The notes: generated by a model from the letters alone, not told the origin. Positions 36,019 to 44,380 are shown, numbered from the stretch's first letter. The stretch: 64,000 nucleotides of DNA from Streptomyces sp. ISL-1 (GCF_018614585.1 NZ_JAGGOI010000019.1:1-64000); one strand, 5' to 3'. Numbers and translations: made by a program.

Positions 36019-36948
36019 GTGACCCTTGTCCAGCCCCCGATGATGGTGAACGGCGGAAAGCACCCCGCCCGCGCGATGCGCCTGATGATCCGCGACCTGG
36101 CGCGCGGCCGGCAGGGCATAGCCGAAGCCGAAGACCTGAAGGTCCGGCCCCTGGAAGCGCCCGGCCCCGGTGTCCGTGTCGGCGACGGCTCCGCCCTCAT
36201 CCACGGTGCACGCCCCTGGCAGGGCGCCTACACCCAAAGCAACATCGGCGACGCCGTGGTCGACGTCCCGCCCACCGGGCCGTTCGCCCGCACCGACCTG
36301 CTCGTCCTGCGAGTCGAGGACCCGGAGTTCGAGGGTGAGCGCGACCCGCGCCGTGAGGACATCGGCTACTTCCACCTCATCCAGGGCATCGAAAGCCGCG
36401 ACACGGCCACGGTGCGGGAGATGACCGCGATACCCCTGGCGCGCATCACTATCCCCCGCAGCACCGCAGCGATCACCGCCGAGATGATCAGCGACCTGCG
36501 GCGCCTGGCCAACCCGCGCACCGAGCGGACCCTGCGCACCGTGCACCCCGACAGCACCGAGAAGGTTCCCGCCCAGCACGGCCACTGGGCGGCCTGGCCC
36601 AAGGAAGCCTCCTGGGACGTGGACATTCCGGCCTGGGCGACCAAGGCCACCCTCGTGGTCACCCTCTCGGGCCTGCGTGCCGAGGCCGGCCCCATCTACG
36701 CCGAGCTGCGCACCCGCCTGGGCGAGCACAACGCCAAGCCCACCGTCGTCGACGACGACGGCACCACCACACGCCGCACCACCGTCGTCCTCGCCGACAC
36801 CTTCCCCGTCCCGCCCGCCTACCGCGGCACCCGCCAGCACCTGGCCGTGCAGATCAACCAGATCGACAAGTACGGCGACGGCGACCTGACGGTAACCCGC
36901 GGGACGACGGTGACCGCCGACATCGACTTCACGGAAAGCCCGGTGTGA
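36019..36948 (+). CDS. Phage minor tail protein
   Basis: The 309-residue protein lies between the Dit-like and the Gp37-like tail tip genes. The N-terminal part (MMVNGGKHPARAMRLMIRDL, VRVGDGSALIHGARPWQGAY) resembles baseplate or tip proteins of siphoviruses, with a beta-rich C-terminus (LTVTRGTTVTADIDF). It may be a tail-tip or receptor-binding component. GTG 36019 follows a short gap; the end overlaps the next gene by 4 bases. Confidence 0.6.
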   Translation: MTLVQPPMMVNGGKHPARAMRLMIRDLARGRQGIAEAEDLKVRPLEAPGPGVRVGDGSALIHGARPWQGAYTQSNIGDAVVDVPPTGPFARTDLLVLRVEDPEFEGERDPRREDIGYFHLIQGIESRDTATVREMTAIPLARITIPRSTAAITAEMISDLRRLANPRTERTLRTVHPDSTEKVPAQHGHWAAWPKEASWDVDIPAWATKATLVVTLSGLRAEAGPIYAELRTRLGEHNAKPTVVDDDGTTTRRTTVVLADTFPVPPAYRGTRQHLAVQINQIDKYGDGDLTVTRGTTVTADIDFTESPV

Positions 36949-38048
36949 CGATGCCCGACTACCGCTACATCGTCGCCCGCGCCGCGACCGGCGAGGTGCT
37001 GCACTGGAACCTGCCGCTGACCGAAGTGGAGTTCGGCCCGGAGATATCCGGGCCGGGATCGCTCAGCGCGGCCCTGTCCCCGACCTTCGCCCACTCACTC
37101 AGCGAGATGCTGGATGCCGGGGACGCGGTGATCCTCGTTGAGCGGAACGCCAAGCTCGCCTGGGGCGGGGTGATCTGGCGGGCCGAGCCGGAAGGAGCCA
37201 AGCTCCCCATCGAGGCGAGCGGGTTCACCAGCTATCTGCATCGGCGGTTCGACCTGCACGGAAATCTCGACGGGCGCGGCCCGTACGTGGAGGCGGACCC
37301 ATGCCAGGTGATCCGTGACGTATGGGAGTACGCGCAAGCGCAGCCGGACGGTGCACTCGAGGTCGTCGTGGACGACACGAAGTCGAAGGCGAAGACCGGC
37401 ACGGCCAAGGACCCGTACACCACGCCCAAGTGGGAGGCCCGCAACCTCGGCGAGGTCGTGGACGAGCTGGCCGAGATCGATGACGGCTTGGAGTGGTCCG
37501 AGACCGTCGCCTGGCGCGGGCGCCGCGCCGAGCGGCGCATCATCCTCGGCGCCCCCAAGCTCGGCCGGCGCCGCGAGGACCTGACGTTCACCACCGGCGC
37601 CAACGTCGTCGGCGAACCGCACGTGATCAAGGACGCCGACGAGTACGCCCAGTGGGTCGTCGGGCTGGGCGCGGGCGAGGGCAAGAAGCGCAAGATCGTC
37701 CTCGACGGGGTACGCAACGGGCGGCTGCGCCTGGAGCACAGGCTGGAGACCAGCGAGAAGGACGAGACCAAGCTCAAGCAGCGCGTCCGGCGCGAGCGCC
37801 TGGCTCGGCAGATCCTGCCTACTCTCACCGAGCTGGAGATCACCGACCACCCCGCGGCGCCGATCGAGTCGCTGCGCATCGGTGACGACGTGTGTATCCG
37901 GCTGCATGAGCCGCACACCACCTACGACGGCTGGAACCGCATCGTCGGCTGGACCGTACGGCCCGGCGACGGCGAGACCCCCGAGCGCGTGACCTTGAAG
38001 CTGGAGCGCACCGTGAAGCCCGCCGACAGCGCGGATGAGGAGCAGTAG
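36945..38048 (+). CDS. Tail-tip protein, ReqiPepy6 Gp37-like
   Basis: The 367-residue protein matches the actinophage Gp37-like tail tip family: GEVLHWNLPLTEVEFGPEIS, GPGSLSAALSPTF, GGVIWRAEPEGAKLPIEASG, and FTSYLHRRFDLHGNL in the N-terminal half, with a Tal-like C-terminal domain. It probably forms the tip that contacts the cell wall. GTG 36945 (or ATG 36951) overlaps the previous stop. Confidence 0.75.
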   Translation: MTMPDYRYIVARAATGEVLHWNLPLTEVEFGPEISGPGSLSAALSPTFAHSLSEMLDAGDAVILVERNAKLAWGGVIWRAEPEGAKLPIEASGFTSYLHRRFDLHGNLDGRGPYVEADPCQVIRDVWEYAQAQPDGALEVVVDDTKSKAKTGTAKDPYTTPKWEARNLGEVVDELAEIDDGLEWSETVAWRGRRAERRIILGAPKLGRRREDLTFTTGANVVGEPHVIKDADEYAQWVVGLGAGEGKKRKIVLDGVRNGRLRLEHRLETSEKDETKLKQRVRRERLARQILPTLTELEITDHPAAPIESLRIGDDVCIRLHEPHTTYDGWNRIVGWTVRPGDGETPERVTLKLERTVKPADSADEEQ

Positions 38049-38489
38049 ATGCCGGACACGATCGCCACGCTCGCGCGCCGCCTGGCCCGCCTGGAGCGGC
38101 GGGTGACCGTCTTGGAGCGGGCACGGCGCGCCCCGTACCCGCCGTGGCGCGACCTCCCGCTGACCGGCGACACCGCCGTGCCCGATCCTGCACAGCCACC
38201 CCAGATGCGCGCCAACCTGTGGGACACGCTGGAGTTCAGCGGCCGGATCGGCCTGCCGGGCGGCCGAGCGGCGGACGGGGCAGCCATCGCCCTGTTGCCG
38301 GAGGGCTACTGGCCCTCCGTGCCCCGCACGATTCCGGTGGCCTCCGACGCGAACCGCCGTGAGCTCCATCTCGACCTCGATCCCAAGGGCGCGGTGACGC
38401 TGCGGGTGCAGGACGGCGGCAGTGTGAAAGCCACCTGGCTCAGCCTCGACAGCGCCTCATGCCGCATCGATGGCGACGCCGAGGAGTAG
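38049..38489 (+). CDS. Small tail-tip or fibre protein with N-terminal coiled coil
   Basis: The 146-residue protein begins with an Arg-rich heptad helix (IATLARRLARLERRVTVLER) likely to trimerise, followed by a compact beta-rich domain (LWDTLEFSGRIGLPGGRAAD, ELHLDLDPKGAVTLRVQDGG). This fits a short fibre or tip accessory protein. It starts one base after the Gp37-like stop codon. Confidence 0.6.
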   Translation: MPDTIATLARRLARLERRVTVLERARRAPYPPWRDLPLTGDTAVPDPAQPPQMRANLWDTLEFSGRIGLPGGRAADGAAIALLPEGYWPSVPRTIPVASDANRRELHLDLDPKGAVTLRVQDGGSVKATWLSLDSASCRIDGDAEE

Positions 38490-38635
38490 GCGCCCGCCCG
38501 CGTACGCACCGCTGGGTACCATGACGGCTGGGTGACCCTCCACCCGACGCTTCGCAGCCAACTCCCGAGGGACCGGCCCGCACCGACGGGCCTGGTCGAA
38601 TGCCAGACGGCGCAGGGGAGAAATGCGAAGCGAGC

Positions 38636-39877
38636 GTGGCAACTCCGTTGAGCGCGGACAAGTTCTTGTCCGTGCTGAAGCACGCGGGCCTTGGCGTCGT
38701 TGAGCACGGCAAGTGGCGTACGCACAACCGCAACACCCATGGCAACTGGGGCCCCGTGAACGGGGTCATGATCCATCACACCGGGCCCTATTCGTCCGAA
38801 TCGGACATGGCCGAACTGTGCCGTGTCGGCTACCAGGACCTTCCGGGGCCGTTGTGCCATGGGGTGATCGACCGGTCCGGGACGGTGCACCTGGTCGGCT
38901 ACGGGCGGGCCAATCACGCCGGCATGGGCGACACCGATGTCCTGCTCGCCGTCATTGCGGAGAAGGAGAAGCTCCCGCGTGACAACGAGGAGGACACGGA
39001 CGGCAACCGGCACTTCTACGGCTTCGAGTGCATCAACACCGGCAGCCAGCCGTGGCCCTCCGCGCAACTGGACGCGATGGCGCGTACCGCCGCTGCGATC
39101 TGCCGCGCGCACGGCTGGAACGAGCACAGCGTCATCGGCCACAAAGAGTGGAAGCCCTCCAAGCCCGACCCCGGCGGCATCGACATGGACGACTTCCGCG
39201 CCCGTGTCGCCCGGCACATCAAGAACGACGGCAAGGCTCCCGACGAGCCGAAGCCTGACCTGAAGCCGAAGCCGAAGCCGAAGCCCGATCCCAAGCCGGA
39301 GCCGGGCCCGAAGCCCGACCCGAAGCCCGTGCCGAAGTACGCCGCCTATCCCGGCAAGGACTTCTTCCGCGCTGGGCGCTCCTCGCCGGTGATCACGGCG
39401 ATGGCGAAGCGGCTGATCGCTGAGGGCTGCGACAGTTACGACGCCCCGCCCGGTCCGGTGTGGAACGAGGGGCACCGCCGCTCCTACGCCGCCTACCAGA
39501 TCAAGGCAGGCCACCACGGCGCCGCCGCCGACGGCATCCCGGGCCAAGAGACCTGGGCCAAGCTGCGTGTCCTCCACCAGGCCAGCGCAGCCGAACCGAC
39601 CCCGAACAAGCCCGACCAGGAGAACGACCCCATGCCCCAGGCTCTCGCCGATGTCGCCGAACGGACCATCGCCACCTACTTCCAGTCGGTGCTGGGGCTG
39701 ATGGCAGCCTCCAGCACGACCGACATGGTGTCGCTGTCCGCGTGGCAGGCCGCGGCCGTCTCGGCGATACCCGCGGCGCTGTCGGCGCTGAAGTCCACCC
39801 TCGGCACCGTACTCGGGCGGCCCGGCACCGCTTCCTGGCTTCCGCTCAAGCGCGACCCGGCCACGCCCAAGCACTGA
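38636..39877 (+). CDS. Endolysin: N-acetylmuramoyl-L-alanine amidase with holin-like C-terminus
   Basis: The 413-residue protein has an N-terminal Amidase_2/PGRP domain: GVMIHHTGP (zinc His), FYGFECINTGSQPWP and SVIGHKEWKPSKPDPGGIDM. A Lys-Pro repeat linker follows (KPKPKPKPDPKPEPGPKPDP), then a peptidoglycan-binding domain (SPVITAMAKRLIAEGCDSYD...YQIKAGHHGAAADGIPGQET) and a hydrophobic, holin-like tail from about residue 333. It cuts cell-wall peptide stems at lysis. GTG 38636 is the best in-frame start, but its ribosome site is weak. A nested start for the tail exists at 39632. Confidence 0.8.
   Translation: MATPLSADKFLSVLKHAGLGVVEHGKWRTHNRNTHGNWGPVNGVMIHHTGPYSSESDMAELCRVGYQDLPGPLCHGVIDRSGTVHLVGYGRANHAGMGDTDVLLAVIAEKEKLPRDNEEDTDGNRHFYGFECINTGSQPWPSAQLDAMARTAAAICRAHGWNEHSVIGHKEWKPSKPDPGGIDMDDFRARVARHIKNDGKAPDEPKPDLKPKPKPKPDPKPEPGPKPDPKPVPKYAAYPGKDFFRAGRSSPVITAMAKRLIAEGCDSYDAPPGPVWNEGHRRSYAAYQIKAGHHGAAADGIPGQETWAKLRVLHQASAAEPTPNKPDQENDPMPQALADVAERTIATYFQSVLGLMAASSTTDMVSLSAWQAAAVSAIPAALSALKSTLGTVLGRPGTASWLPLKRDPATPKH
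39632..39877 (+). CDS. Nested holin-like protein inside the endolysin gene
   Basis: ATG 39632 lies in the endolysin reading frame, 9 bases after AGGAGAAC, so an 81-residue product could be made separately. Its sequence (ATYFQSVLGLMAASSTTDMV, AWQAAAVSAIPAALSALKST, GTASWLPLKRDPATPKH) has two hydrophobic segments and a charged tail, like actinophage holins that are usually a separate gene after the lysin. Either the two genes fused recently or both fused and free forms are produced. Confidence 0.45.
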   Translation: MPQALADVAERTIATYFQSVLGLMAASSTTDMVSLSAWQAAAVSAIPAALSALKSTLGTVLGRPGTASWLPLKRDPATPKH

Positions 39878-39903
39878 CCTCAACCGGAGGGAAGGAGAGT
39901 CCC

Positions 39904-40149
39904 GTGCCGGAGGGAGAGGTCGCACTGGCCCTGGCCGAGCTGCGCAGCGCCCTGGAAGTGGGGCTCGCCCGCATCGACGGGCAGCTCGCGCTACTGGTGC
40001 AGCGCAGCGACCAGACCGACAAGGCGGTAGACGACCTGGAGGAGCGGGTCGCCTCGCTGGAGAGGTCGCGGTGGCCGCTGCCGACCATCGCTGTACTCGC
40101 GAGCATCACCGCGGTGGCGCTGACCGTGTTCGGTGTGATGCGCGGCTGA
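39904..40149 (+). CDS. Small membrane protein with coiled coil, holin/antiholin-type
   Basis: The 81-residue protein has an N-terminal coiled coil (ALAELRSALEVGLARIDGQL, VDDLEERVASLERSRW) and one C-terminal transmembrane helix (LPTIAVLASITAVALTVFGV). This layout fits XhlA-like or class-III-type holin accessory proteins. It follows the endolysin by 26 bases with AGGGAAGGAGAG upstream, completing a lysis cassette. Confidence 0.7.
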   Translation: MPEGEVALALAELRSALEVGLARIDGQLALLVQRSDQTDKAVDDLEERVASLERSRWPLPTIAVLASITAVALTVFGVMRG

Positions 40150-40239
40150 GACGAAGTACCCCTGGCCGATCCGGTGTTGTCCGACTCTGCGGATAGCGTG
40201 AGGGCACCATTTGTGTCTTCCTGCGGCCTGGGGGTCTTC

Positions 40240-40698
40240 GTGAACACAGAGCATCTGATCGTGACCGACTTGGAGGTGGACACCGCGCTCGCGGACCTGT
40301 CGGTCCCGCTCGCCGTCCGCGCCGTCTGGCAGCTCCTGTCGGAGTCCGACGTACGACTGGACGAAGCGATCGCCCTGGACGTGCCGGATGTGGAACTCGC
40401 TGATCGCCTCATCGTCTTCCACGACACCAAGGAGGGCGGCACCTACGAGGCGGGGATCACCTCCGCTACCGCCCATCAGCTGGCCGAGCTGATCGGCTCG
40501 CGGCCGAGCGGACCGGTGTTCACCATGGGGACGCGACGGCTACGGAAAGAAGAGGCCGCGGCGCGCTTTAGGGAAATCACCGGCAAGAGCGTGCACGCGC
40601 TGCGCTTCACCAGGCAGGCCCGGCGCCACCGGGGCAACGCCCGCCCCCAGCTCGTCGAACGTGCCGCGCCCGTTAAGGAGGCAGCGGAGCCCGCGTAG
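40240..40698 (+). CDS. Degenerate tyrosine-recombinase-like C-terminal domain
   Basis: The 152-residue protein resembles the catalytic half of tyrosine recombinases: QLLSESDVRLDEAIALDVPD (Arg I region), VFHDTKEGGTYEAGITSATA (beta-hairpin lysine), and SVHALRFTRQARRHRGNARP (His-x-x-Arg box). No C-terminal Tyr nucleophile is present; the protein ends in Val/Ala/Pro-rich sequence. The N-terminal arm- and core-binding domains are missing. It is probably an inactive relic or a repurposed regulator. GTG 40240 follows a GGGGGT-type ribosome site. Confidence 0.4.
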   Translation: MNTEHLIVTDLEVDTALADLSVPLAVRAVWQLLSESDVRLDEAIALDVPDVELADRLIVFHDTKEGGTYEAGITSATAHQLAELIGSRPSGPVFTMGTRRLRKEEAAARFREITGKSVHALRFTRQARRHRGNARPQLVERAAPVKEAAEPA

Positions 40699-40724
40699 CC
40701 GGGCAGTACCGCGAGAAAGTAGAC

Positions 40725-40746
40725 GGCCCCCGCCGGAGCGGGGGCC
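40725..40746. terminator. Strong stem-loop ending the late operon
   Basis: GGCCCCCGC (40725-40733), loop CGGA and GCGGGGGCC (40738-40746) make a perfect 9-bp GC stem. It lies in the gap after the lysis cassette and the recombinase-like gene, directly before a CTCTTGGAGAAA leader. It likely terminates or attenuates late transcription, though no U-tract follows. Confidence 0.65.
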
Positions 40747-40866
40747 ATCGGGGCCTCTTGGAGAAAGACCGTCGCCCACAATAGCAGCGTCCGCCCGAAG
40801 GCCGGCGGCACGGTGCGGTTACTCTTCCGTCGGCACGCGCGAGGCGAGAGAGCGAAGGACGGGGCG

Positions 40867-41436
40867 ATGGATCGGCTCAAGCCGTATCTGGTGGGGCATC
40901 AGGAGTTTGCTGCCCTGTACGGGGTGGAGCCGCAGATGGTCGGGCAGTGGCTGAGCCCGAGCAGGCGCACCCTGGACCCGGCCACGGCCATGGTCGTCTC
41001 GGGTGTCCGCTACTGGCCGTTGGGCTTCGCGGTCCGCTACGGCACGACCACCGCGCGGTTCAAGCAGGTCGACATACGCGTGAAAGAACGGCTCATCGCC
41101 GAGCAGGGCGAGGGCTGGGAGGCGGACCTCGGCGAGGAACTGTCCGCGATCGTCGGGCAGCAGGAGATCATCCAGATCTTCCACCTGCCCTCGCAGGGCA
41201 ATCTCGCCACGGCGATCGCCACTGGCCGGTTCCCTCCCCATGACTGGCTGCTGTCGGGATCGCCGTTGTGGCTGCTGGACACGGTGCTCGACGCGGTGCC
41301 CGAGCTCCGCGCGAGCGCCCGCAGCCTGCCGTGGGAGGTGGACGAGGCCGTGGTCTCCGCGCTGCGCGACGGCACCTACGACGGTCCCGGATCGAAGGTC
41401 CTCACGCGGGGACGACATGCTCGAAAGGGCCTCTGA
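40867..41436 (+). CDS. Phage protein with tandem HTH-like domains, probable regulator
   Basis: The 189-residue protein has two similar DNA-binding-like segments: GHQEFAALYGVEPQMVGQWL with LDPATAMVVSGVRYWPLGFA, and VGQQEIIQIFHLPSQGNLAT with FPPHDWLLSGSPLWLLDTV. Each has the 'helix-turn-helix then wing with W' layout of AlpA/excisionase-like proteins. It may be the early regulator or repressor, as it stands at the early-region boundary. ATG 40867 is chosen over an upstream ATG at 40813 because similarity begins there. Confidence 0.5.
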   Translation: MDRLKPYLVGHQEFAALYGVEPQMVGQWLSPSRRTLDPATAMVVSGVRYWPLGFAVRYGTTTARFKQVDIRVKERLIAEQGEGWEADLGEELSAIVGQQEIIQIFHLPSQGNLATAIATGRFPPHDWLLSGSPLWLLDTVLDAVPELRASARSLPWEVDEAVVSALRDGTYDGPGSKVLTRGRHARKGL

Positions 41437-41450
41437 CCTGCGTAAACACT

Positions 41451-41481
41451 GTACGTAGAGCCGAAATGCGAATAAGATAAA
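41451..41481 (+). promoter_or_regulatory. Early promoter copy 1 (GCGAATAAGATAAA)
   Basis: The GCGAWTAAGATAWAA element appears here at 41468-41481. TAAGAT would be the -10 box; the predicted -35 site at 41451 (GTACGT) is weak. It drives the small gene starting at 41524. The same element recurs at 45737 and 52493 in the only AT-rich gaps of the early region. Confidence 0.65.
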
Positions 41482-41523
41482 CGTATGCCCATTCGGGTTG
41501 GTCAATTCGCAAAGGAGGCAATC

Positions 41524-41730
41524 GTGCAGATCCTGCACACGCCCGCCGGTGATGGCGTCGCCGTCATGAGGGCGAACGAAGTCCTGGTGATCGAGTCCGC
41601 TTTGTCGCTCTACGTGCTGAAGCATCCGGACTCCAATCTCGCCGTCCGCATGCTCGCCGATGTCTCACGGGTCAACGAGGAGCGGGAAGCGGCCATGGAT
41701 GAGGCGGCCGAGAGTGTGACCTCGGCCTGA
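41524..41730 (+). CDS. Small phage protein, unknown function
   Basis: This 68-residue protein has a beta-strand start (VQILHTPAGDGVAVMRANEV) and a helical end (SNLAVRMLADVSRVNEEREA). GTG 41524 is chosen because AAAGGAGG stands 5 bases upstream; the longer frame from ATG 41485 lies at the expected transcript start and lacks a ribosome site. It belongs to no family I recognise. Confidence 0.6.
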   Translation: MQILHTPAGDGVAVMRANEVLVIESALSLYVLKHPDSNLAVRMLADVSRVNEEREAAMDEAAESVTSA

Positions 41731-41793
41731 TCTTGGCGGTGCGAAGTCGCGCTCACCGCCAGTGGGGTTGATCATCCGGCTCCCATCCCTCAA

Positions 41794-41813
41794 GATGGGT
41801 GACATTCTTGAAA
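41794..41813. promoter_or_regulatory. Repeated TGACATTYTTSAA element, copy 1
   Basis: The sequence GATGGGTGACATTCTTGAAA is one of three copies (others at 46089 and 50496) in gaps of the early region. Here it is embedded in an imperfect dyad with outer arms GGTGAC (41797-41802) and GTCACC (41816-41821). It could be an operator for a phage regulator or a promoter element. It also starts a possible MTFLK peptide frame, which seems a coincidence of the DNA motif. Confidence 0.55.
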
Positions 41814-41834
41814 GAGGTCACCAGGGGGTGGGGT

Positions 41835-42179
41835 ATGGCAGCCGTCCAGGACGAGATTCCTGGTCTGGTGATCCACGCCGTGCGGCAGCCGGACGGTCAG
41901 GCGGCCACGATCCAGGCGCAGTTCGAGGCATTCCATCAGCTCAATCCATGGGTCCTGCGAGCCCTGGAGAGCCTGACCGCCGACTACCTCAAGCGCAGCG
42001 GCGGACGCGTCGGCATCGGGATGCTCTTCGAGGTCCTGCGCTGGCGCTACGCCACCGCCACGGAAGGCGACGAGTTCCGCCTCAACAACAACTTCCGCTC
42101 CCGGTACGTCCGGCTGCTCATCGAGCGCCACCCGGAGTGGGCCCCCGCATTCGAGGTCCGCGCCTTGCGGACCGACTGA
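41835..42179 (+). CDS. Conserved actinophage hypothetical protein
   Basis: The 114-residue protein has the pattern FHQLNPWVLRALESLTADYL, KRSGGRVGIGMLFEVLRWRY, RLNNNFRSRYVRLLIERHPE seen in many actinophage and prophage early regions next to recombination genes; its function is not known. It is basic and helical. ATG 41835 has a weak GGGGGTGGGG ribosome site; the longer frame starts in the repeated DNA element at 41799. Confidence 0.6.
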   Translation: MAAVQDEIPGLVIHAVRQPDGQAATIQAQFEAFHQLNPWVLRALESLTADYLKRSGGRVGIGMLFEVLRWRYATATEGDEFRLNNNFRSRYVRLLIERHPEWAPAFEVRALRTD

Positions 42180-42185
42180 CCGAAG

Positions 42186-42197
42186 CTCTTGGAGAAA
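42186..42197 (+). promoter_or_regulatory. Start-associated leader CTCTTGGAGAAA (recT copy)
   Basis: CTCTTGGAGAAA is followed by GTG 42199. The same leader, in full or shortened form, stands before the genes at 45797, 46159, 46975, 43250 (variant) and 52937, and after the hairpin at 40755-40766. It contains the ribosome site but is longer than one needs to be, like the start-associated sequences of some mycobacteriophages. Confidence 0.6.
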
Positions 42198-42198
42198 C

Positions 42199-43182
42199 GT
42201 GAACGACGAGCAACCCAGCGAACCCCAGGCCGTTGAGGGCACCGTCATGGAGGCGCCCGCCAAGTCGACCTCCAGCGGATCCAGCGCCATCGTCCTGCGT
42301 GGCGACCAGCAAGAGTTCGACCACAAGCAGTTGAGCACCCTCGCTCTGATCAGCCCCGGGCTGGCCCATGCTCCCCGCGGGCACCTGGCGATGTTCTTCC
42401 ACTACTGCGTCAGGACCGGTCTGGATCCTTTCGCCCGGCAGATCTACATGATCGGCAGGAAGAACTGGAAGGCGGCCAACGACCCCAACGAGCCGGAGCA
42501 GACCTGGACTATCCAGACCGGCATCGACGGCTTCCGTGCGGTGGCCCACCGGGCGGCTGCCAAGGCCGGAGAGGTCATCTCCTACGAGGAGACCGTCTAC
42601 TACGACTCCGAGGGCCAGGCCCACGAGGTGTGGCTCTCGAAGGCGTACCCGACCGCCGTGAAGGTCACCGTCCTGCGCGGTGCCGCCCGCTTCCCGTTCA
42701 TCGCCCGGTGGGACGAGTTCGCCCCGACGTACTACGACCCGAAGCAGGGCGGGTACGTGGTGGCGAAGATGTGGCAGCAGATGCCCGCCCACATGCTGCG
42801 CAAGTGCGGCGAGGCCGGCTCGCTGCGGATGGCGGCGCCGCAGGATCTGTCGGGCGTGTACGTGGACGAGGAGATGGAGCAGGCCGACGCCGAGGCCGTG
42901 GTCGGCGTCGCCGAGGACGCCGCCCGGCGGCTGCGGGCGGCTGCGGGGCTGGAAGGCAGCGAGGCCGACGACGGCGAGCGGGCCGAGAGCGCCGAGAAGC
43001 GGGAGGAACCCGCCGAGCGTACGGCGCGTGAGGACAAGCCCGCGCCGAAGCGGCGCGCGAAGGCAGCCAAGCCAGAACCGGAGCCCGTACAGGACGTGGA
43101 GCCCGGCGAGGAGCCGCCCGCGCGCCAGCGCGCCACTCCCCAAAAGCGGGCGGCCCCCGCCAAGAGCCGCGACGCCTCCTGA
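42199..43182 (+). CDS. recT: RecT/Bet-family single-strand annealing protein
   Basis: The 327-residue protein belongs to the RecT family: HLAMFFHYCVRTGLDPFARQ, IYMIGRKNWKAANDPNEPEQ, then WTIQTGIDGFRAVAHRAAAK and MWQQMPAHMLRKCGEAGSLR are typical. It anneals complementary single strands during recombination or replication of the phage genome. Its C-terminal 100 residues are acidic, then Lys/Pro/Ala-rich and disordered. GTG 42199 follows the repeated leader. The downstream nuclease is its likely partner. Confidence 0.85.
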   Translation: MNDEQPSEPQAVEGTVMEAPAKSTSSGSSAIVLRGDQQEFDHKQLSTLALISPGLAHAPRGHLAMFFHYCVRTGLDPFARQIYMIGRKNWKAANDPNEPEQTWTIQTGIDGFRAVAHRAAAKAGEVISYEETVYYDSEGQAHEVWLSKAYPTAVKVTVLRGAARFPFIARWDEFAPTYYDPKQGGYVVAKMWQQMPAHMLRKCGEAGSLRMAAPQDLSGVYVDEEMEQADAEAVVGVAEDAARRLRAAAGLEGSEADDGERAESAEKREEPAERTAREDKPAPKRRAKAAKPEPEPVQDVEPGEEPPARQRATPQKRAAPAKSRDAS

Positions 43183-43198
43183 TCTGTCCCATCCGTTC

Positions 43199-43230
43199 GG
43201 GTGCCGCCCGCTTCGCGGCGGGCGGCACCC
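43199..43230. terminator. 13-bp stem-loop between recT and nuclease genes
   Basis: GGGTGCCGCCCGC (43199-43211) pairs with 43218-43230 through a six-base loop. It is followed by CTTCCTGGAGACC and ATG 43250. No U-tract follows, so it may be an attenuator, a processing site or a protection structure. Confidence 0.65.
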
Positions 43231-43249
43231 TGCCTTCCTGGAGACCTGC

Positions 43250-44380
43250 ATGACCATCACGGCCGAGCGGCCCGTCAGCCTGTGGCCCGCAGCCCACGCT
43301 GCCGACGCACGCCGCCCCCGTTCCCAGCAGACCAAGATCGGCGCGAGCGACACCGTGTGCGCGCGGCGCGCCGGATACCTCCTACACGGCCGCACACCCA
43401 CCGACGGCGGCGAGAAGCGCAAGGCGATCCTCGGCACCTGGCTGCACGCCGGGATACTGGCCGCCGCCCGCGAGGAGTTCGGCTGGATCATCGAACGCCG
43501 CGTCGAGGACGACACGATCCGCGGTCACATCGACGCCGTCCAGCTCGACAGCCACACCGCCTCGAAGCTGCCGAAGCGGCTCCGTCCGAGCCTCCCGGCC
43601 GAGGAGACCACGGTGGAGGACGTGAAGACCAAGAGCACCTACCAGTGGGACAACATCCTGCGCTACGGGGCCAGCGACGCGGAGATACGCCAGGTGTTCC
43701 TGTACGCGGACCTGCTGCGCAGCGAAGGGTTCGCCGACATCGAGGGGCAGCGGCAGCTCGCCCGCCTCGGCCCGGTGAACGTGGGCCGTATCCGGTTCCG
43801 GTTCATCAACCGCGACAACGGCGATGACCACGTACAGGAGATGGCCTACAGCGCCGAGCGGGCCCGCGGGGCGCGCTGGTGGGTCCAGCAGGTGCGCTCA
43901 GCTAAGAGTCCCGAGGACCTGCCGCGCACCTTCCAGGGGCCGGGCCTGTCGGCCGTGTGCGACCACTGCCCCTTCAAGACGGCCTGCTGGGGCAGTGTCG
44001 CGGCCGGACGGCGCCCGCAGAGCATCCTCATCCACGACGACGCAGGCCGCGCAGCGGCGCTGGCGGAGTACGTCGAGGTCACCGAGCAGATGAAGCCGCT
44101 CAAGGACCGGCTGAAGCTCCTGCGCGCCACGCTGGACGGCTCCGAGGCGGGCGCCTACGGCGACAACGTACTGAGCTGGAGCGGCGGGAATCCGACCAAG
44201 GTCGATGACGTGGACGCCATGGTCGCCCTCTACGAGCGGGCCGGTCTGACGGTGCCGATGGCTCCCGACGCGGCAGCGATGAAAGCGCAGCTGAAGGCCG
44301 CGAACATCCCCGTGCCCGTACGGCTCGACCACGACCGGCGCACCTCGGTGAGCATCAACGTGACCGTGCACCGGACGTGA
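43250..44380 (+). CDS. PD-(D/E)XK exonuclease, RecB/Cas4-like, phage recombination nuclease
   Basis: The 376-residue protein has the PD-(D/E)XK core: IRGHIDAVQL supplies the Asp, and TVEDVKTKSTYQWDN the Glu-x-x-Lys. A C-terminal cysteine pattern (CDHCPFKTACWGS) resembles the iron-sulfur or Cas4-type cluster of RecB nucleases. It would resect ends for the RecT protein. ATG 43250 follows the leader variant CTTCCTGGAGACC. Confidence 0.75.
   Translation: MTITAERPVSLWPAAHAADARRPRSQQTKIGASDTVCARRAGYLLHGRTPTDGGEKRKAILGTWLHAGILAAAREEFGWIIERRVEDDTIRGHIDAVQLDSHTASKLPKRLRPSLPAEETTVEDVKTKSTYQWDNILRYGASDAEIRQVFLYADLLRSEGFADIEGQRQLARLGPVNVGRIRFRFINRDNGDDHVQEMAYSAERARGARWWVQQVRSAKSPEDLPRTFQGPGLSAVCDHCPFKTACWGSVAAGRRPQSILIHDDAGRAAALAEYVEVTEQMKPLKDRLKLLRATLDGSEAGAYGDNVLSWSGGNPTKVDDVDAMVALYERAGLTVPMAPDAAAMKAQLKAANIPVPVRLDHDRRTSVSINVTVHRT

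Noticed and set aside
41799..41834. Translation from the MTFLK starts in the repeated TGACATT element
   Set aside because: The same peptide start appears in unrelated genes at three element copies while better starts and ribosome sites lie downstream; it is a DNA motif.
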